A DNA stretch of 64,000 nt from Heterobilharzia americana. Its lineage: Eukaryota > Platyhelminthes > Trematoda > Strigeidida > Schistosomatidae. The stretch spans positions 109,982,701-110,046,700 of the forward strand of contig OX104134.1 of NCBI GenBank assembly GCA_944470555.2. Reading direction: 5' to 3'. Under the pieces are notes generated by a model. That model did not search any database, was not told the DNA's origin, and worked only from the letters and a program-made list of their open reading frames with translations. The position numbers and the translations under genes are program-made. Below are positions 22,538 to 34,880 of the stretch, piece after piece; the stretch's first letter is position 1, and each line of letters begins with the position of its first letter.

Positions 22538-24242
22538 CTGGGTAGTGAATGAGTAGTATGCATCAATTTGTAAAGTAATATACTGGGAATTTTCATTCAC
22601 TCTGTTGCTTTTAATCATTGCGACGCTCATATTACCTTTTGAAAATAAACATTAGTTCGATAAAAGATCAATACATGGAAGTAATCCAGGAAGTCTCTCT
22701 GTCTAAGCCTTTTATGGAAGTTTAGGATAACCGACCCATTTTTTCAATGTGCTGAAAGTCAGTGTTTGAAGGTCTAAGGTTACGCGCCTCAAGCTGCATT
22801 ATACTAATGCATATACATTCAGTTCTTCATTTCTCCCTGAAATTTGAATAACTCATTACCATGCAGTATAAAACAAAATGAGGTGTTTTCAGGCCACACA
22901 GTTCAAGGAGGGAATTATAAAATAAAATGAGGCTGAATTAGGATACTCCACTATGATTTCCTTTGAAAAAGCAGAATATTAAAACTTTAAATGGGGTCTG
23001 CTTGACACTATAACTGGTCCCAAGATTGTGATCATAAACACCTTGTGAAAAATACACAGAAAACAGCATTCAGTTTCCTCACTCTAAACACAATTGGATA
23101 CTTCACACCTCAGAATATGATATGTAAACATCAAGTTAGACTCCTGGCTTCATTAGTACACTCGAATTTAAATGATTAAAACGATTTGATTTCCCAAGCC
23201 ACAACCAATCAGAACAAATCGCTAGTGACCTAAGACCAAGTCATCACGAAGTGGTCACATTGTACTGTACTGTACTCTGCAACCACATGACATTTTTCTT
23301 CCATCATTGTTTTTCATACTTATTTATCATTTATCTGTCCCGTTGAAAAATATGACCACTTGAAGTGACTCACTTTTTGAGAAGTTCAATGCCGGTTTAT
23401 GTATTATTTTGTACCATGGTTATTTCCATGGTTAAGATGCATTCATAATTTTCGGTGAATAGAAAGGAAAAGGGTTGTATATGTTTGTACATTTGACAAA
23501 CTTTGAAGTCTATTAAACAGTGTGACCTATATTTTAAGGTGTTTCAATCAACATACTTTACAACAATGAGCTTTCCTTGAAATCCAGTCTAAAAAACTAG
23601 AAAATTATGGTTGAAATGAAATAGAGTATACGGTTACATAGTTCATTAGCAAAATAAGACTGTTATGAACACAATTAGTAGTTGACAGAATGCATCCATA
23701 ATGCTGATCACTTGATACACTAAAATGAATCAATTCAGTCAAAAGATAAACGTGAAGTGGCTTTTTCAATGCATTCGAGTTAAAAATGCTTCGTTGCAAT
23801 TTAAACTGAATGAATATCCAAAAGATTGGTAGACTGGGTACGCATCTATTACGAGCATTCTCTGAAATCACGCTGTTTTCTATATGCACAAAAGATTCAC
23901 TCCACAAAACTGATATTAGGTTGTAACTTTCTTTAACTTGTAGGTTTGTGGAAATTGATTGATTTGTAAGTATCAATCCTCATAGATTGATATCAGCTGG
24001 AAAACCATCAAAAGCCTGATGCTCGTGAGACATTGTTCGAAACTAATTTCCGAACATCGAAGGAAGAGCCGTGACCTGTCGGCTCAATCAGATAGGTTGT
24101 GAAGATAAATACCAGCCGATAGCATTAAATGATGGCTGTGCTATATCACGAATGACAGACGTAAACAAATGTGGATCACTGGATACTGAACCAGTGCCTG
24201 AATGGAAACGTACTCACCGTGAGACCTGACAACTGAATTTTA
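22538..24242. other. Tectonic intron 9, main part
   Basis: No repeat is recognised. A 123-codon minus-strand open stretch at 23605-23976 stands out, but its possible acceptor phase does not fit the flanking tectonic exons, which already join in frame, so it is left uncalled. Confidence 0.35.
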
Positions 24243-24355
24243 CTTCTAGCAGGGTCATGAGTGCGCACTGAAGAGGAGTCCCGTGCTAGAACGAGATAGC
24301 TGTCTAGTGCTTCCAGGTTTCCAATGGTCCTCCAAATGATGACAGTTTGGAATGA
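24243..24355 (+). repeat. Decayed hammerhead SINE, 4711-type
   Basis: GCGCACTG-AAGAGGA, a GTCCC..GAAC hairpin, GAGA for GAAA, then GTCTAGTGCTTCC and the tail with CCTCCAAATGATGACAG. The order matches the unit at 4767-4812, with core mutations at C3, U4 and GAAA. It lies in an intron of the tectonic gene in the opposite orientation. Confidence 0.6.
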
Positions 24356-24421
24356 CTATAACCTCGAAGTAGCTGTATTGTTGTTGTTTTGACAGAGAAT
24401 AAAGTGTTATACTTAGACTAC

Positions 24422-24501
24422 CTGTTTGAACTACTAACTGCAAGATACACAAATCTGGCAATTTAGTGTGATTACAACTTTCAACAAAGCGGAATATAAT
24501 G
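24422..24501 (-). CDS. TCTN: Tectonic, exon 9 (80 nt)
   Basis: Acceptor cttatttttcag and donor CAG|GTAGTC on the minus strand. One base completes Gly from exon 8, then 26 codons, then one base passed on. It reads FRFVESCNHTKLPDLCILQL. It was found because exons 8 and 10 do not join in frame directly; this exon has exactly the phase-in 2, phase-out 1 that is needed, which is strong support. Confidence 0.8.
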
Positions 24502-24529
24502 CTGAAAAATAAGTAGTGAAACATCTCTG

Positions 24530-24670
24530 ACGCTGATCTGTAGATTTTGTTAGCTAGGTTCGAGTGATCCTAACACCAGACTGCAGTTTCACTCGTTCGG
24601 GGCACATCTCATGAAAGGTGTGTGCATATATACAACTGAATCGATGCTCACATTGTACCATAATCCACAA
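24530..24670. repeat. Dispersed repeat, copy 1
   Basis: Related to 32885-33010: both contain the pattern AGATTT..G..AG..AG.T..GAGTG.TCTAA..CCA.AC..CAGTTTC.CTC and then a CACA-rich part. Class unknown; probably a SINE or element tail. Confidence 0.5.
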
Positions 24671-25639
24671 AGGTGAAATGACTGACTTTACACATAAAAA
24701 AAACTCATAGATAAGGGGTCGACATAAAGCCCTTTAGCTGAGATATACAATAATACTATCCAGTAAGTTTTAAGTAGAATGTCTTTTAATGTGTATAAAA
24801 TAATGCGACCAATCATTTTTGTCCAGAATTAATATTTTTCTTTTTTCAGTTGGTATAACAGAGCTAGTATTTAACTAATCAAGGATAAAAACAAAGGTTA
24901 CTTAAGATTCAAACAGATCTCACTACTGGTTGTAAGGCTGGACACCTGTCTCACAATTGTCATATATTTTGTGACTGAAGGATTGGTTAAAAATCCAAAC
25001 GAAATTCATCAAAGGGCAAATAACTTAATTGATTCCCTTATGGTATATTTCCTCTGATAACATGAAGAATAGGTTTACTGAAGTTCACTTGGGTTTAGTA
25101 TTTGTGATAGGCTGAGTCCGTGTTAATCAGAATGCATCTAAAAATTCCAATGACTGCTTATAACTTGCTGCAACAGTTTGTGGGCACCAAGAGGAATTAT
25201 TTTCAGAGCCATCTGGCTACATCGTCCCTTTAGAAATGTTAAAATTCCTCAACATTTCATACAGTCACCTTGAAATGTCCTGGTAGATGCGAGTTCAACC
25301 ACGGATTCAAAAATAGTTATTTCGAACAGTAAATTACAACCTGCACGTGGGGGTGGTAAAAATGTAGGCAGAAGAATTTGGTTGGAGAAAGCACCAAGTA
25401 TAACTTTTAAATAAGCGCTTAGATACTTTAATGAATTTCATACAGCTCATCTACTTATCAGGTTCGTTGTTCACAATCCACAAGTTGAAGCTTTTGACAG
25501 TTACCGAAAAGTGTAAGAAGTCAGAACTACTCAGACACATTTTACGCATACATGAACCAATCAGTGACGTGTCCAATCAAGTCATCGAAGGTGGTGGCTA
25601 GTGTTACAACATTTCTATTGGTTATTCCTGTCCTATGGT
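24671..25639. other. Tectonic intron 8, middle part
   Basis: AT-rich, no repeat or exon recognised. Confidence 0.3.
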
Positions 25640-25800
25640 TCTGTGGTCGACCCTAAGGAATTTGGAGTTGTGGCCTAATGGTTTAAGGTGATGATAATCA
25701 TATCACATTGATATGATTATGAGCAATAATTTATGCTCGAAACGTAATCAAGTAAATAATACTGTATCACTGTGCGCTTTTATATCAAATAAACAAATCT
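25640..25800 (+). repeat. Dispersed repeat with a tRNA-like start and the GAGCAATAATTTATGCTC unit
   Basis: Begins with GTGGCCTAATGGTTTAAGGTG, which resembles a tRNA A-box region, and continues into GAGCAATAATTTATGCTCGAAACG and GTAAATAATACTGTATCACTGTG. The second part recurs at 55770-55855 and, inverted, at 55660-55745, 44165-44260 and 33790-33880. Confidence 0.5.
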
Positions 25801-26151
25801 AATATGGAAGTAACCTGATTGTCTTTAAACTGCTACTGAGTCAATGATGTTGTAACTTTGTTACTGTAGTTATAGGTATTGAATATTGTACAAGTGAACT
25901 TAATTGAACTGTTGACAAACTGTTTGGGTTAGCTTTTGAGACTTCTTGAAATATGCCCATTACAATCATAGTTCTCCTTCTATATATCTTTTGGAGCACT
26001 TCGAGATAACTTCAGTTTGCGTTCTGTTTTACAACGTGTCACAACCTCTCAAACAGTCTATATGCAACCAAAGAGTTGATACCGTTAACAAAGTGTTTAT
26101 ATAACTGTAGAAAAGTAGAAAGGGAAATATCCAAAGTATATCAGTACTCAC

Positions 26152-26421
26152 CCATTCAAACCTCTAGGCTTTAAAGGAAAATAATCATAGATTAAATTTT
26201 GTATCGGTATCCACTCCGAACTACGGTTTGTTTTTGATATCGGCCATATTGCTATCGAGTCGGGTTTACTTGATATAAAATTGATGCCAAGACCTTTACG
26301 ATTTTCTTCAGCTGTAACTCCAAGAGGGTTCAATAAAGTTTGCCATATTATATTCTGGTATTGTACACAAAGTGTTGTCCAGTCCATTTCAGGTCTTGTC
26401 AGTTTTTCAAACGATGACAAA
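26152..26421 (-). CDS. TCTN: Tectonic, exon 8
   Basis: 270 nt, acceptor gttttttcacgcttttag and donor GG|GTGAGT on the minus strand. One T completes Ser from the AG of exon 7, giving SGCTLSLSSFEKL across the junction, as tectonics show after their FG..SGC motif. It continues with PEMDWTTLCVQYQ and later SSEWIPIQNLIYDYFP. Phase in 2, phase out 2. Confidence 0.85.
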
Positions 26422-29400
26422 CTAAAAGCGTGAAAAAACACCATGTTGTTATATTTTTGTATCAAATGGAGCTTTATACTCTAGTGTTAACAAAACGAAT
26501 TGTACTGGTGAGTAGTGTTTTCTTGAGCCAGATTCACTTCTTTCATATCCTATTGTTCATTTGTTGTAAGTGTAGATTGGTACACTACTAATTTTGAGCA
26601 GAATTTATTCATCATAATCAGACTAAAGTATCACACAATCTAGAAACTATCATAGTTCAAGAGCTCTTTATTCATTCATTTCTAGTGGTAGAAGAATTTC
26701 CTAAAGATGTGCAGTGTGTGATGAATCGTTCCTGCCGAATGTATTTGGTATCGATTCAATCAGTAAGGATTCAGTTTCCCCTCCCACCTAGCTACGTTGG
26801 ATTTTAGAACTACGTCTATATTCCATTCTATAGTGTGAGTGAGCATGAGTAAGTGCGAACTGATTAGCGAAAGATGAGCTTTTCTGTATATTACTCATTT
26901 GAGTAGGGTCTATCATTTACCATTTTACAAATATAAATATTTCGAAATGTCTGCTACCACTAAGAATAAAAGAATCAAGAGGTTTCGGACTGCAAGATTG
27001 AAAGTTACATCGGCCGAAAAATAGAAAAAAAATGTGGATCTCAGATAAGTATTATCGGTCGCATTATTTTATTTATTTTAGAAGTTATTTTAATGGTGAC
27101 TTATCAGATAACATTATTGAACAGATCGCTTCAAGAGTTTCTGATTGGTCCTTCCTCCATTTCTGAAAAAAATTATCTGTTGAGTGAAATCAATTGCGGT
27201 GTGTTATCTTATTTTCTGTGTATTGAGTCGGTTGTTTCATTTTTATGAATTATGGTGTCTTCAACATGAAAATAAGTTGCATATGTGCAGATGGCTCTAT
27301 TTATCAAAAAATTTAAGAACAATAAACATGAAACCTTGTGTTCTATCGTCCGAGGTTGGGAGGGCTGAATTGTACTGCTGACTTGGTGAACTAAACATAC
27401 AACTGTAAAAACTACAGGGACTTTTAAGGCCACCCTAGCAACTGCTGAAATAACTAATCAGGCTCCAGTTTTTGGCTGAAAAGACAGATTTTTGTTAAGT
27501 GCATATACCTGATTGGTTATCTCGGCAGTTTCTATGGTGGTCTTTAATGTAACTCGGCTAATACATTAAAGATTATTCACGTGCAAGGTCAGCATTTGGA
27601 GGGAATTAGAGAGTCACATGGTTCAAAAAGTACTTACTATAGGACAGAAACACAACGGTCCGGTTAATATGAGATGCTAACCAGCAGTAAACTCTACTAG
27701 AATGAACGTTTCACAAGTGTTTTGTAACTGTTGGCAAATGGTACTGTCGAATGATCCTCGGTGCACCAATAAGGAAAAGGTAGGGTTTTTTCATTTTTTT
27801 TTTAAACAAAAATGAAAGGAAATTATGGTAGATATGGCTATTTTAGTGATGTCTATGAACTTATCTGCGTTTTAGACCACATTCTCCTGCATAAAGTAGA
27901 AAGTATGTACGATAAAGATGTTCATCTGTATGACTACATGAAAATGAAGCAATTTAATTGAACTGTGATATCTACATTAATAAGCTTTAAGTAACTTTCT
28001 ATCACCTCTAAATTATTTGTATGAACCCGTATACAAGGGTTTAAGAATAAGAGTTTGAGAATTTGAAAAAGACATTAGGTTCATTAAGTCATGAAGTAGT
28101 AAAGAAATAGTGAGTAGGTCATCTTCTCACTACTGCTGATGTCTATAATTTTGTCATTAAGGGGAAACGTGGGCACATGGAAAGGTCAGAATTAGAAAAT
28201 CGTCTGAAAAGATAATATGGGAAATAATTCCCTTGATCTATCAGAAACTATCATTGTGCAGATTTATAATCAGTGACATCCACTCAATAATTCAAACTTT
28301 AATTGAAAGACTACATAGTTACCCTAAAAGCCTTCGTTATTCGCTCAAGGACTTCAAAATCTTACTGAATGCATAATGATGAGTTTTTCAACTTTTGAAA
28401 ATACCATATCCCTGTCGACCTTTAGTTGCATGCAGAACAAAATATATTCTTACCAAACACTCATTATACCATCTCTCTTTTCATCAATCCGTACCTTGTA
28501 GTGCTGAGAACTGTAACGAATAGAAAGCTTGGAAAAATGCGCACAAACTTAACTTGACTGATAAGTTGGAAGCATTCTGAATCATTTTGAAGCAACTTTA
28601 GTAACCGTTCAGGTTGATTCATTATCCTGACGGTACTTGGAAGATGAAGAAAATAAGTAAGACCAGCTTGTTTTTATCAATTACTAATACGCCTTTTGTA
28701 ATTATTTGATCCACGAACCCTAAGGACTAAAAATATACTCTCCGAATTATTACAAACAGTAAAACAAAACAATATCATGGGTCCTCTACCTATTGTCTCA
28801 AACCCTTGTTAAGTCTTAGAAAAAATCTCCCGTTTAGCATTGTGCATAAGGAGGTTGTGAGCACCCGGTATGACTCCTGTTCTTGTGATATAACAATTCC
28901 TGAATTTTATCCACTCTTTTTTATCATTTCCTCTAATTTTTTTTTCACACTGCTGGGAAAACAGCGTACGGAACTGGTGTAATCCTAACTTTACTATTTA
29001 TCACGGTAGTTCATAAACAGCCGAATTCATGAGTGCAACTGGCTGGAGTCTCATTTCATCAGAAGTTGAATATCTTCTTCACTTATAGCTACCTCCTTGT
29101 TTCTCCGAAAGGAAAACAAGAACCCAGTATTTAAGACACTATGCTCATAAAGCTAAAAGCGGAAACTCAGTCAAATCCTATTTCAAACACATCTTATTAT
29201 TAATAAATAACGGTGCAACAGAAATCACTGTAGGGCATCGTAATGGGAAATTAACAGTTACTTCATTTTTGCCATTGTTTACGTACCATTGCTGAGACCA
29301 ATAATTATTATTCCTTTCTAAAAGTGGTGCAAAAAGAGAAAATGTTTCCCCAAATTTACATGTTGAGTATGCCATACTTCACGAACGACTTACGTCATGG

Positions 29401-29495
29401 ACAAAGTATCACTAAATAATAGTAACGATATAATACACTACTGAAAGAACTGCTCACTTAGAAACCACAAAAGATAATCTTAAACCCCTCCTGGC
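26422..29495. other. Tectonic intron 7, part 3' of the RTE element
   Basis: AT-rich. The minus-strand open stretch at 29178-29375 looked exon-like, but its phase does not fit and exons 7 and 8 already join in frame. Otherwise nothing recognised. Confidence 0.35.
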
Positions 29496-30042
29496 TAACT
29501 AGTTCACTAATTACTAGCCGGTCCTAACCCCGAGTAAAGAGGGAAGCTTGGACATAGGGCTAGCAACCATACCCCGTAAAACAAATCCAATCCCTAAAGA
29601 AACTTCAAGCCACAAAGAAATTATAAAAAATAAAAACAAACTTATTCCTTGCTGGAATCGGAGAGATGAAATGACGCCGGTTGCTGAAAGCCTTCAAGAA
29701 GCCAGTCGGCCGATGTGTCTCCTCTCGCTCGATGAAAGTGAAAGTGCAAGTAAGGATGGGGACATAGAATCTCCGCACCATGTTTGAACCCAGCAAGGCA
29801 GTCCAGATTGCAAACGAGATGAAGAGGTATGGATGGCATGGAAGTGCTTGGAATCTGTGAAAGCAGATGGAATGGAAGTGGACTCTCCAAACTGTCAACT
29901 GGAGAATCAATAATCTACTCCGATATTGCCACCAAGACGACAACCACGAGCACACTGAGTTTCAAAGTGGCTATCATGATGTCCCAAACAGCATCGAAGG
30001 CTGTCCCTCATGCAGTAGGAACCAATCTCCTCCTGCAGGATC

Positions 30043-30576
30043 ATGACAGAAAGGTTCAACTCAAAAGGAAGGAAGCAAAGTCACAATCATACAACGCCAC
30101 GCTATGCACCTACAAATTATGCAGAGCAAGAGAAAAACGAGGAAGTCTACAGACAACTGCAATCAACACTGGACATGACTCCAGTTGGCAATATCAAAAT
30201 TCTAATGGGCAACATGAATGCCAAACTCGGAGCAGACAACACAAGAAGAGAACTAACCATGGGTCGAGAAGAGCTCGGTGAGGTGATGAACGAGAATGGA
30301 GAATTGTTTGCAGAATTCTGTGCATTCAACGATTCCGTGATTCGAGGTGAGGCAGTGTGTTCAAGCACAAGGATATCCACAAAGCGACATCGATTTCACC
30401 AGACACCAGGACACACCACTAAAAATCAGATCGACTTCATCTCAATCTCAAGAAAATGGAGACGCGGTCTACTTGACACAACGTCAAGAAGAGGAGCAGA
30501 TGTAGGCTCCGACCACTATCTAGTGCAAGGAACCCACCTTCCAAATCAAGTTAAAAGCCTTCAAGGAAGCTGGTGA
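30043..30576 (+). pseudogene. Endonuclease part of RTE copy A
   Basis: Longest open piece of the AP-endonuclease domain, 177 codons. It shows the ILMGNMNAKLG block (canonical GDFNAK, with D changed to N), ENGELFAEFC, NQIDFISISRKWR and the terminal GSDHYLV block. Asn in the GDFN block should weaken metal binding. The upstream part lies in other frames, and two tandem stops follow. Confidence 0.75.
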
Positions 30577-31154
30577 TAGACCGCAGTTCAAGTTCAACAC
30601 CCACGACAGAAACTGAAGGACAAAACTACAAAGGAAATCTTCACGGCAGCCAGCCATCAAGACAAAATAGGAGATATCGAGCAACATATCTGAAGAAACC
30701 TGTGTGGATGAGTACTGGAACTCTCTGAAAGCCATGTGGAAGGAAACCTGCATAACCATATTAGGAAGGAAGAAGAAAGAAGATAAGGAATGGATCGCAA
30801 TGGACACATGGAAGCTGAGAGAGGAGAGGAGGATGGTGAAGCAGAAGATAAACCAGTGCAAGGACGCTCAACGACAAGAGGAACTGAGTACAATGTATAA
30901 AACACTGAACAAAAAAGTGAAGAAGAGTGCACGCAAAGACAAAAGAAACTTCTACGAAACACTGGCAAGTGAAGCAGAACAGGCTGTAGGTAGGAGAGAA
31001 CTGAAAACATTGTATCAAATAACCAGGTTACTATCTGGGATGGAAGAGATCAACACACATGAAGCCAATAAAAGATGATGAAGGGAATTTAACTACCGAA
31101 GAAGAGAAACAAAGGAAACAATGGGCTGACCACTTCGAAAAGCTCTTGAATCGA

Positions 31155-31181
31155 CCACCACCACCACCACCACCACCACCA
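31155..31181 (+). repeat. (CCA)9 tract in RTE copy A
   Basis: Nine CCA units in the linker before the RT, read as nine Pro. The same nine units occur at 38040-38066 in copy B. Confidence 0.9.
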
Positions 31182-31279
31182 CATTCAACTCGTCCAGAAA
31201 TACCACATGCAGCCACAGAACTACCAGTAAATATAAGCCCTCCGACAAAAGCAGAAGTGAAGTCGTTAACGCCATAAAG

Positions 31280-32823
31280 CTACTGAAATTCGGGAAAGCA
31301 GCAGGACCAGATGGAATTCCACCAGAAGCACTGAAAACAGGTGCAGAGACAACAGCGGACATGCTCACACCACACCACTATTGCAGAAGGTTTGCAGGGA
31401 AGGAAGGAAATGTACCTGACCACTGATTGGAAGAAGGGCTACCTTGTCAAACTTCTAAAGAAGGGTGACCTAAGTCTTTACAAGAACTGTCGCGGAATCA
31501 CGATCCTGTCCACTCCAAGCAAAATATTATGCCGCATCATCCTGGAGAGACTAAAGGATGCACTAGATTCAAAACTACGACCGGAACAGGCTGGCTGGAT
31601 TCAGGAAGTACAAATCATGTGCCGACCAAATTGCAACGCTACGCTATGCATCATCATTGAACAGAGTATAGAATGCCAGTCAACTCTCTACCTCAACTTC
31701 ATCGACTTTGAAAAGACCTTTGACAGCGTCGACTGAGATGTAATTTGGAAACTGCTTCAATACTACGGAATACCACAAACCTTTATCAGCCTCATTCAAC
31801 AACTATATGAAGACACCACATGCCAAATAATTCACAATGGAAAGCTCAGTGATGCTTTTGAAGTGAAGACAGGAGACGGGAGTGAAACAGGGTTGCCTAC
31901 TATCCTCTATGATATTCCTGATTGTGGTCGACTGGACTGGGTCATGGAGCAAACGGTGGGGAGCGAGAAGAGGGGGATACGCTAGCTGGACCGATGAGAA
32001 GACCACAGAAGAAGATTTGGATTTCGCCGATGACTTGTGTCTAATGTCACACAAACTTGAAGATCTACAGGCGAAAACTAACAAGTTGACAGAAGAGGCA
32101 GAGCAGCGAAGACGGACTTCATTCAGGTGAACATGGAGAAGACGGAGGTGATGACGACACCGCACCACCACCAACAACAACAACAAACTCCAATCACCAT
32201 CAACGGGAGAAACTGAAAGGAAGTAGCCTCTTTCACCTATCTCGGCAGCACTGTTTCAACTAGAGGGGGGCATAGACGAGGACGCCAAAGGCAGGATCGG
32301 AAAGACAGCAAGACAGACCTTCATTAATCTGAAATACTCAGTGTGTAGATTTACTGTCTACAGGATAAAGCGTGAACAATATTCGGATGTTCGACACTAA
32401 TTCAGTTGAGTCAGTGCTTCTGTATGATGGTTCAGAAACTTGGCGCGTCAAGAAAAGCATTTCCAAAAAACTGCAGATATACGTCATCAACACCTGCTGC
32501 CTACGCTCACTTGATGCTGAAGATCAAGTGGCCGGAATAAAAAGAATAAGCAACAAGGAACTCTGGCTAGCTGGCAACGAACCAACAAAGCAAGAAGCTA
32601 TCGCTCAACAAATATGCAGAAGGAAGTGGAGGTGGATTGGATTGGGCATACACTGAGAAGGCCAACTGGGGACATCACGTGCCAGACACTCAAGTGGGAA
32701 CCATATGGGAAGCGACGAGTTGGGCGTCCGAGAGTGACATGGAGGAGATGGTATGAGGAAGAAATGAAAGCTTCTGAGCTGTCGTGGAGCCAGGTTGCAA
32801 CGGTTGCAGGGAACAGAGTGTAA
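31280..32823 (+). pseudogene. Reverse transcriptase part of RTE copy A
   Basis: Pieces in several frames: FGKAAGPDGIPPEAL, YKNCRGITILSTPSKILCRI, IDFEKTFDSVD with a stop straight after, MKQGCLLSSMIF, FADD, and the C-terminal WIGHTLRRPTGDITCQTLKW block. At least four frame breaks. After 32300 the sequence departs abruptly from copy B. Confidence 0.75.
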
Positions 32824-32884
32824 TGGAGACGTGATACTGAAGCCCTATGTTCCATTAGGAACCCAAGGGACAAATAAAAAATAA

Positions 32885-33010
32885 TAATATTAAAGGCTGA
32901 TCTTTAGATTTCGCCAGTCAGATCTGAGTGTTCTAAACCCCAAACGGCAGTTTCGCTCACTTGCAGCCGACCTCACTAGTGGTTTACACAAACAAATTCA
33001 GCTTATCACA
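32885..33010. repeat. Dispersed repeat, copy 2
   Basis: Partner of 24530-24670. Lies between the 3' end of RTE copy A and tectonic exon 7. Confidence 0.45.
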
Positions 33011-33115
33011 ACGATACGAGTCAATAATCATTTGGTAACTAAAACAAATGATAGTGTCAGAGTTTTCATACTGATTTTTAAAAAAATATAGAAAACAAAG
33101 CAAAAGATAATTCAC

Positions 33116-33423
33116 CTTAGTGTGCATCCACTAAATACATCTTCACCAAATCTAATTGGTTCTACTAAAAGACCTCTATCTTGTAAAATTTCTCCACACC
33201 GACCACCAGCAAGAATACTCCATACCCCATTACTTAGTTTTCGCTTCTTTCCATCGATAGAAAGCTTGATATTAGTAGTAGGTATCATAGTCGTCACAGC
33301 ACCAGTACTTCCTGAATATCCAAGAGATTTTAAATCAGTTTTATTTAATTTTGCTCCTACTATCGGATGACCAATTAGATAGCCTGGGTTTCCACTCAGT
33401 GGTAGTTCACCAGAAGCATTTGC
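33116..33423 (-). CDS. TCTN: Tectonic, exon 7 (largest)
   Basis: 308 nt, acceptor atatgctttttag and donor AG|GTGAAT on the minus strand, phase in 0, phase out 2. It encodes ANASGELPLSGNPGYLIGHP, containing the SGNPGY motif diagnostic for tectonics, and ends RFGEDVFSGCTL, the FG...SGC motif. This exon and the Cys-rich exon 2 carry the family identification. It sits between the two RTE copies. Confidence 0.9.
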
Positions 33424-33989
33424 CTAAAAAGCATATAATATATAAAACATCAATAGGCAAACAATAAAGTTTGCAACTCTACAAACAAGTGTCATTTCAA
33501 GGAAGTTGTTCATTTTCTAAATGATACTGACCTTATTTATTGTCTTTTCTCAAGAATTAATCCATGGTAAGTCTTGAGACAAAGTTTTGTTTTGGTTGGC
33601 ACTCCAAATAATCAAGACTTATATGAGTATTTTTAGAAATATGATATCCTATCAGATATCAGAAACCACCTAACGTTCTGGAATAGTAACAGTATAGAAT
33701 AAAAATAAAAAATAGCGCTCTATATCGACATGCAGAACGTAGAACTCCACAAAAATACGCATGGCTTTAATAGTAGATTTGTCAATCGAATAATGTAGCA
33801 TACAGTGGTATAGTATTATTTATTCGATGACATTTCGAGTATAAATAATGACTCATCATAATGTCAAAGTAATCAAGCAACTTTCGATATCTGCTTTTCA
33901 GGATTATATCACTTCGTATTCTATGTTTACAGTGGTATTAATAAAATTTCCACATTCCATTCCTACTTCATGTTTTTTTTGCATGTTGA
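33424..33989. other. Start of tectonic intron 6
   Basis: AT-rich. 33790-33880 matches, in inverted form, the GTAAATAATACTGT / TTTATGCTC repeat unit of 25700-25800. Otherwise nothing. Confidence 0.4.
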
Positions 33990-34880
33990 TTAGATGAACA
34001 AAGATTTGATAATCACTCTCTCTTTCCATTTGAATCTATTGAATTTTATTACAGTTGGTTTGCTCCACTTTAATGAATCGTTGTGTGTCAGTGCATGTAT
34101 CGTAATGGATGCTGTTTTCCAGATTACTGATTTTATTGATGCCTGTCATTCCACATTTGGCCAAATTCTTATGCTCTGAAGATCTAACTGACTCCAGTCG
34201 GCCCATTTGACCTATGTTTTCGACGTCATAGTCACTGAATGGTGTTCAACAGATCAAATCACTTTAACTCACTGGATGAGTAGAATATTTAAGCCGTTAA
34301 AATTATAACTGGGTGATTTTTTGGGTTTGAATGTCACCTAAATTTCAGTCTCATTGAGATATCAACACAAAATTTCTGATGTTTTTTCCTTATATGGTAG
34401 CACAATAGAGAAGCCTTGAGGTCCTTTCCACCTGTGTTGCTATTAATACCCATAATATTTCTACTTATTTTCTTGTGTTCATACGAATTTCCTGAAAAAG
34501 TCTGTAGGATAATTGTTGATCAATATTATTTCATTGGTGTGTTTAAATTCATTTTTGAGGTCCTTCGATTCAGTAGTGAGTTTTCTAGCTCTATTATTTA
34601 AACACTTCACTGAACCCGTTTTTAGCTAACGTTGGATAAGTTGATCTGAATTCTACATACCTATTAGGATGGGTTTGTTTTGCTGTAGATTGTGGCGTCT
34701 AAACCAACATCTGTTCTTTGTTTTACTTTGCAATCCAACGTAGCTAGTTATCCTTGTTCATTCTCTAACTTGTAGGTGAACTGCATTGCATGTCATTGAA
34801 CTTGTACATGTGAATCTTGAAAATACTTTTATTCGGTACTTGACCGTAACAAGTACCTTCCAGTTTACAAAAGTTCCGGT
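33990..34880 (-). mobile_element. Penelope-like element fossil in tectonic intron 6
   Basis: Minus-strand reading gives QFTYKLENEQG then LDCKVKQRTDVGLDATIYSK (the PFLDV...Y+K block of PLE RTs), ESKDLKNEFKHTNEIILINN followed by YP (the NGYP block), a LPYKEKTSE segment, and a degenerate endonuclease end. It is close in type to the PLE at 235-1130. Heavily mutated. Confidence 0.55.

Larger units (their letters stand above)
29496..32890 (+). mobile_element. RTE-like (SR2-like) non-LTR retrotransposon, copy A
   Basis: About 3.4 kb, encoding AP-endonuclease then RT, with the short A/T-rich 3' tail (aataaaaaataataat) of RTE-type elements. Endonuclease: MEVLGICESRWNGSG near 29835-29880, MGNMNAKLGADNTRRE near 30205, SRRGADVGSDHYLV near 30485. 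RT: FIDFEKTFDSVD near 31700 (motif A), DLDFADDLCLM with the FADD box at 32023-32034, and the C-terminal RRKWRWIG...GKRRVGRPRVTW block. Frameshifts and stops make it inactive. It lies in tectonic intron 7, antisense to the gene. Bases 29496-32300 are identical to copy B. Confidence 0.85.

Noticed and set aside
23605..23976. 123-codon minus-strand open stretch in tectonic intron 9
   Set aside because: Possible acceptor gives the wrong phase, and the 80-nt exon at 24422-24501 already bridges exons 8 and 10 perfectly.
29178..29375. Minus-strand open stretch resembling a tectonic exon
   Set aside because: Exons 7 and 8 join in frame across the conserved SGCTL-S junction; the acceptor phase of this stretch does not fit.
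29605..31368. Minus-strand open stretches inside the RTE copies (also at 36490-38253)
   Set aside because: They are antisense shadows of the endonuclease/RT region, and Gly/Val runs come from the CCA tract; no independent signal.
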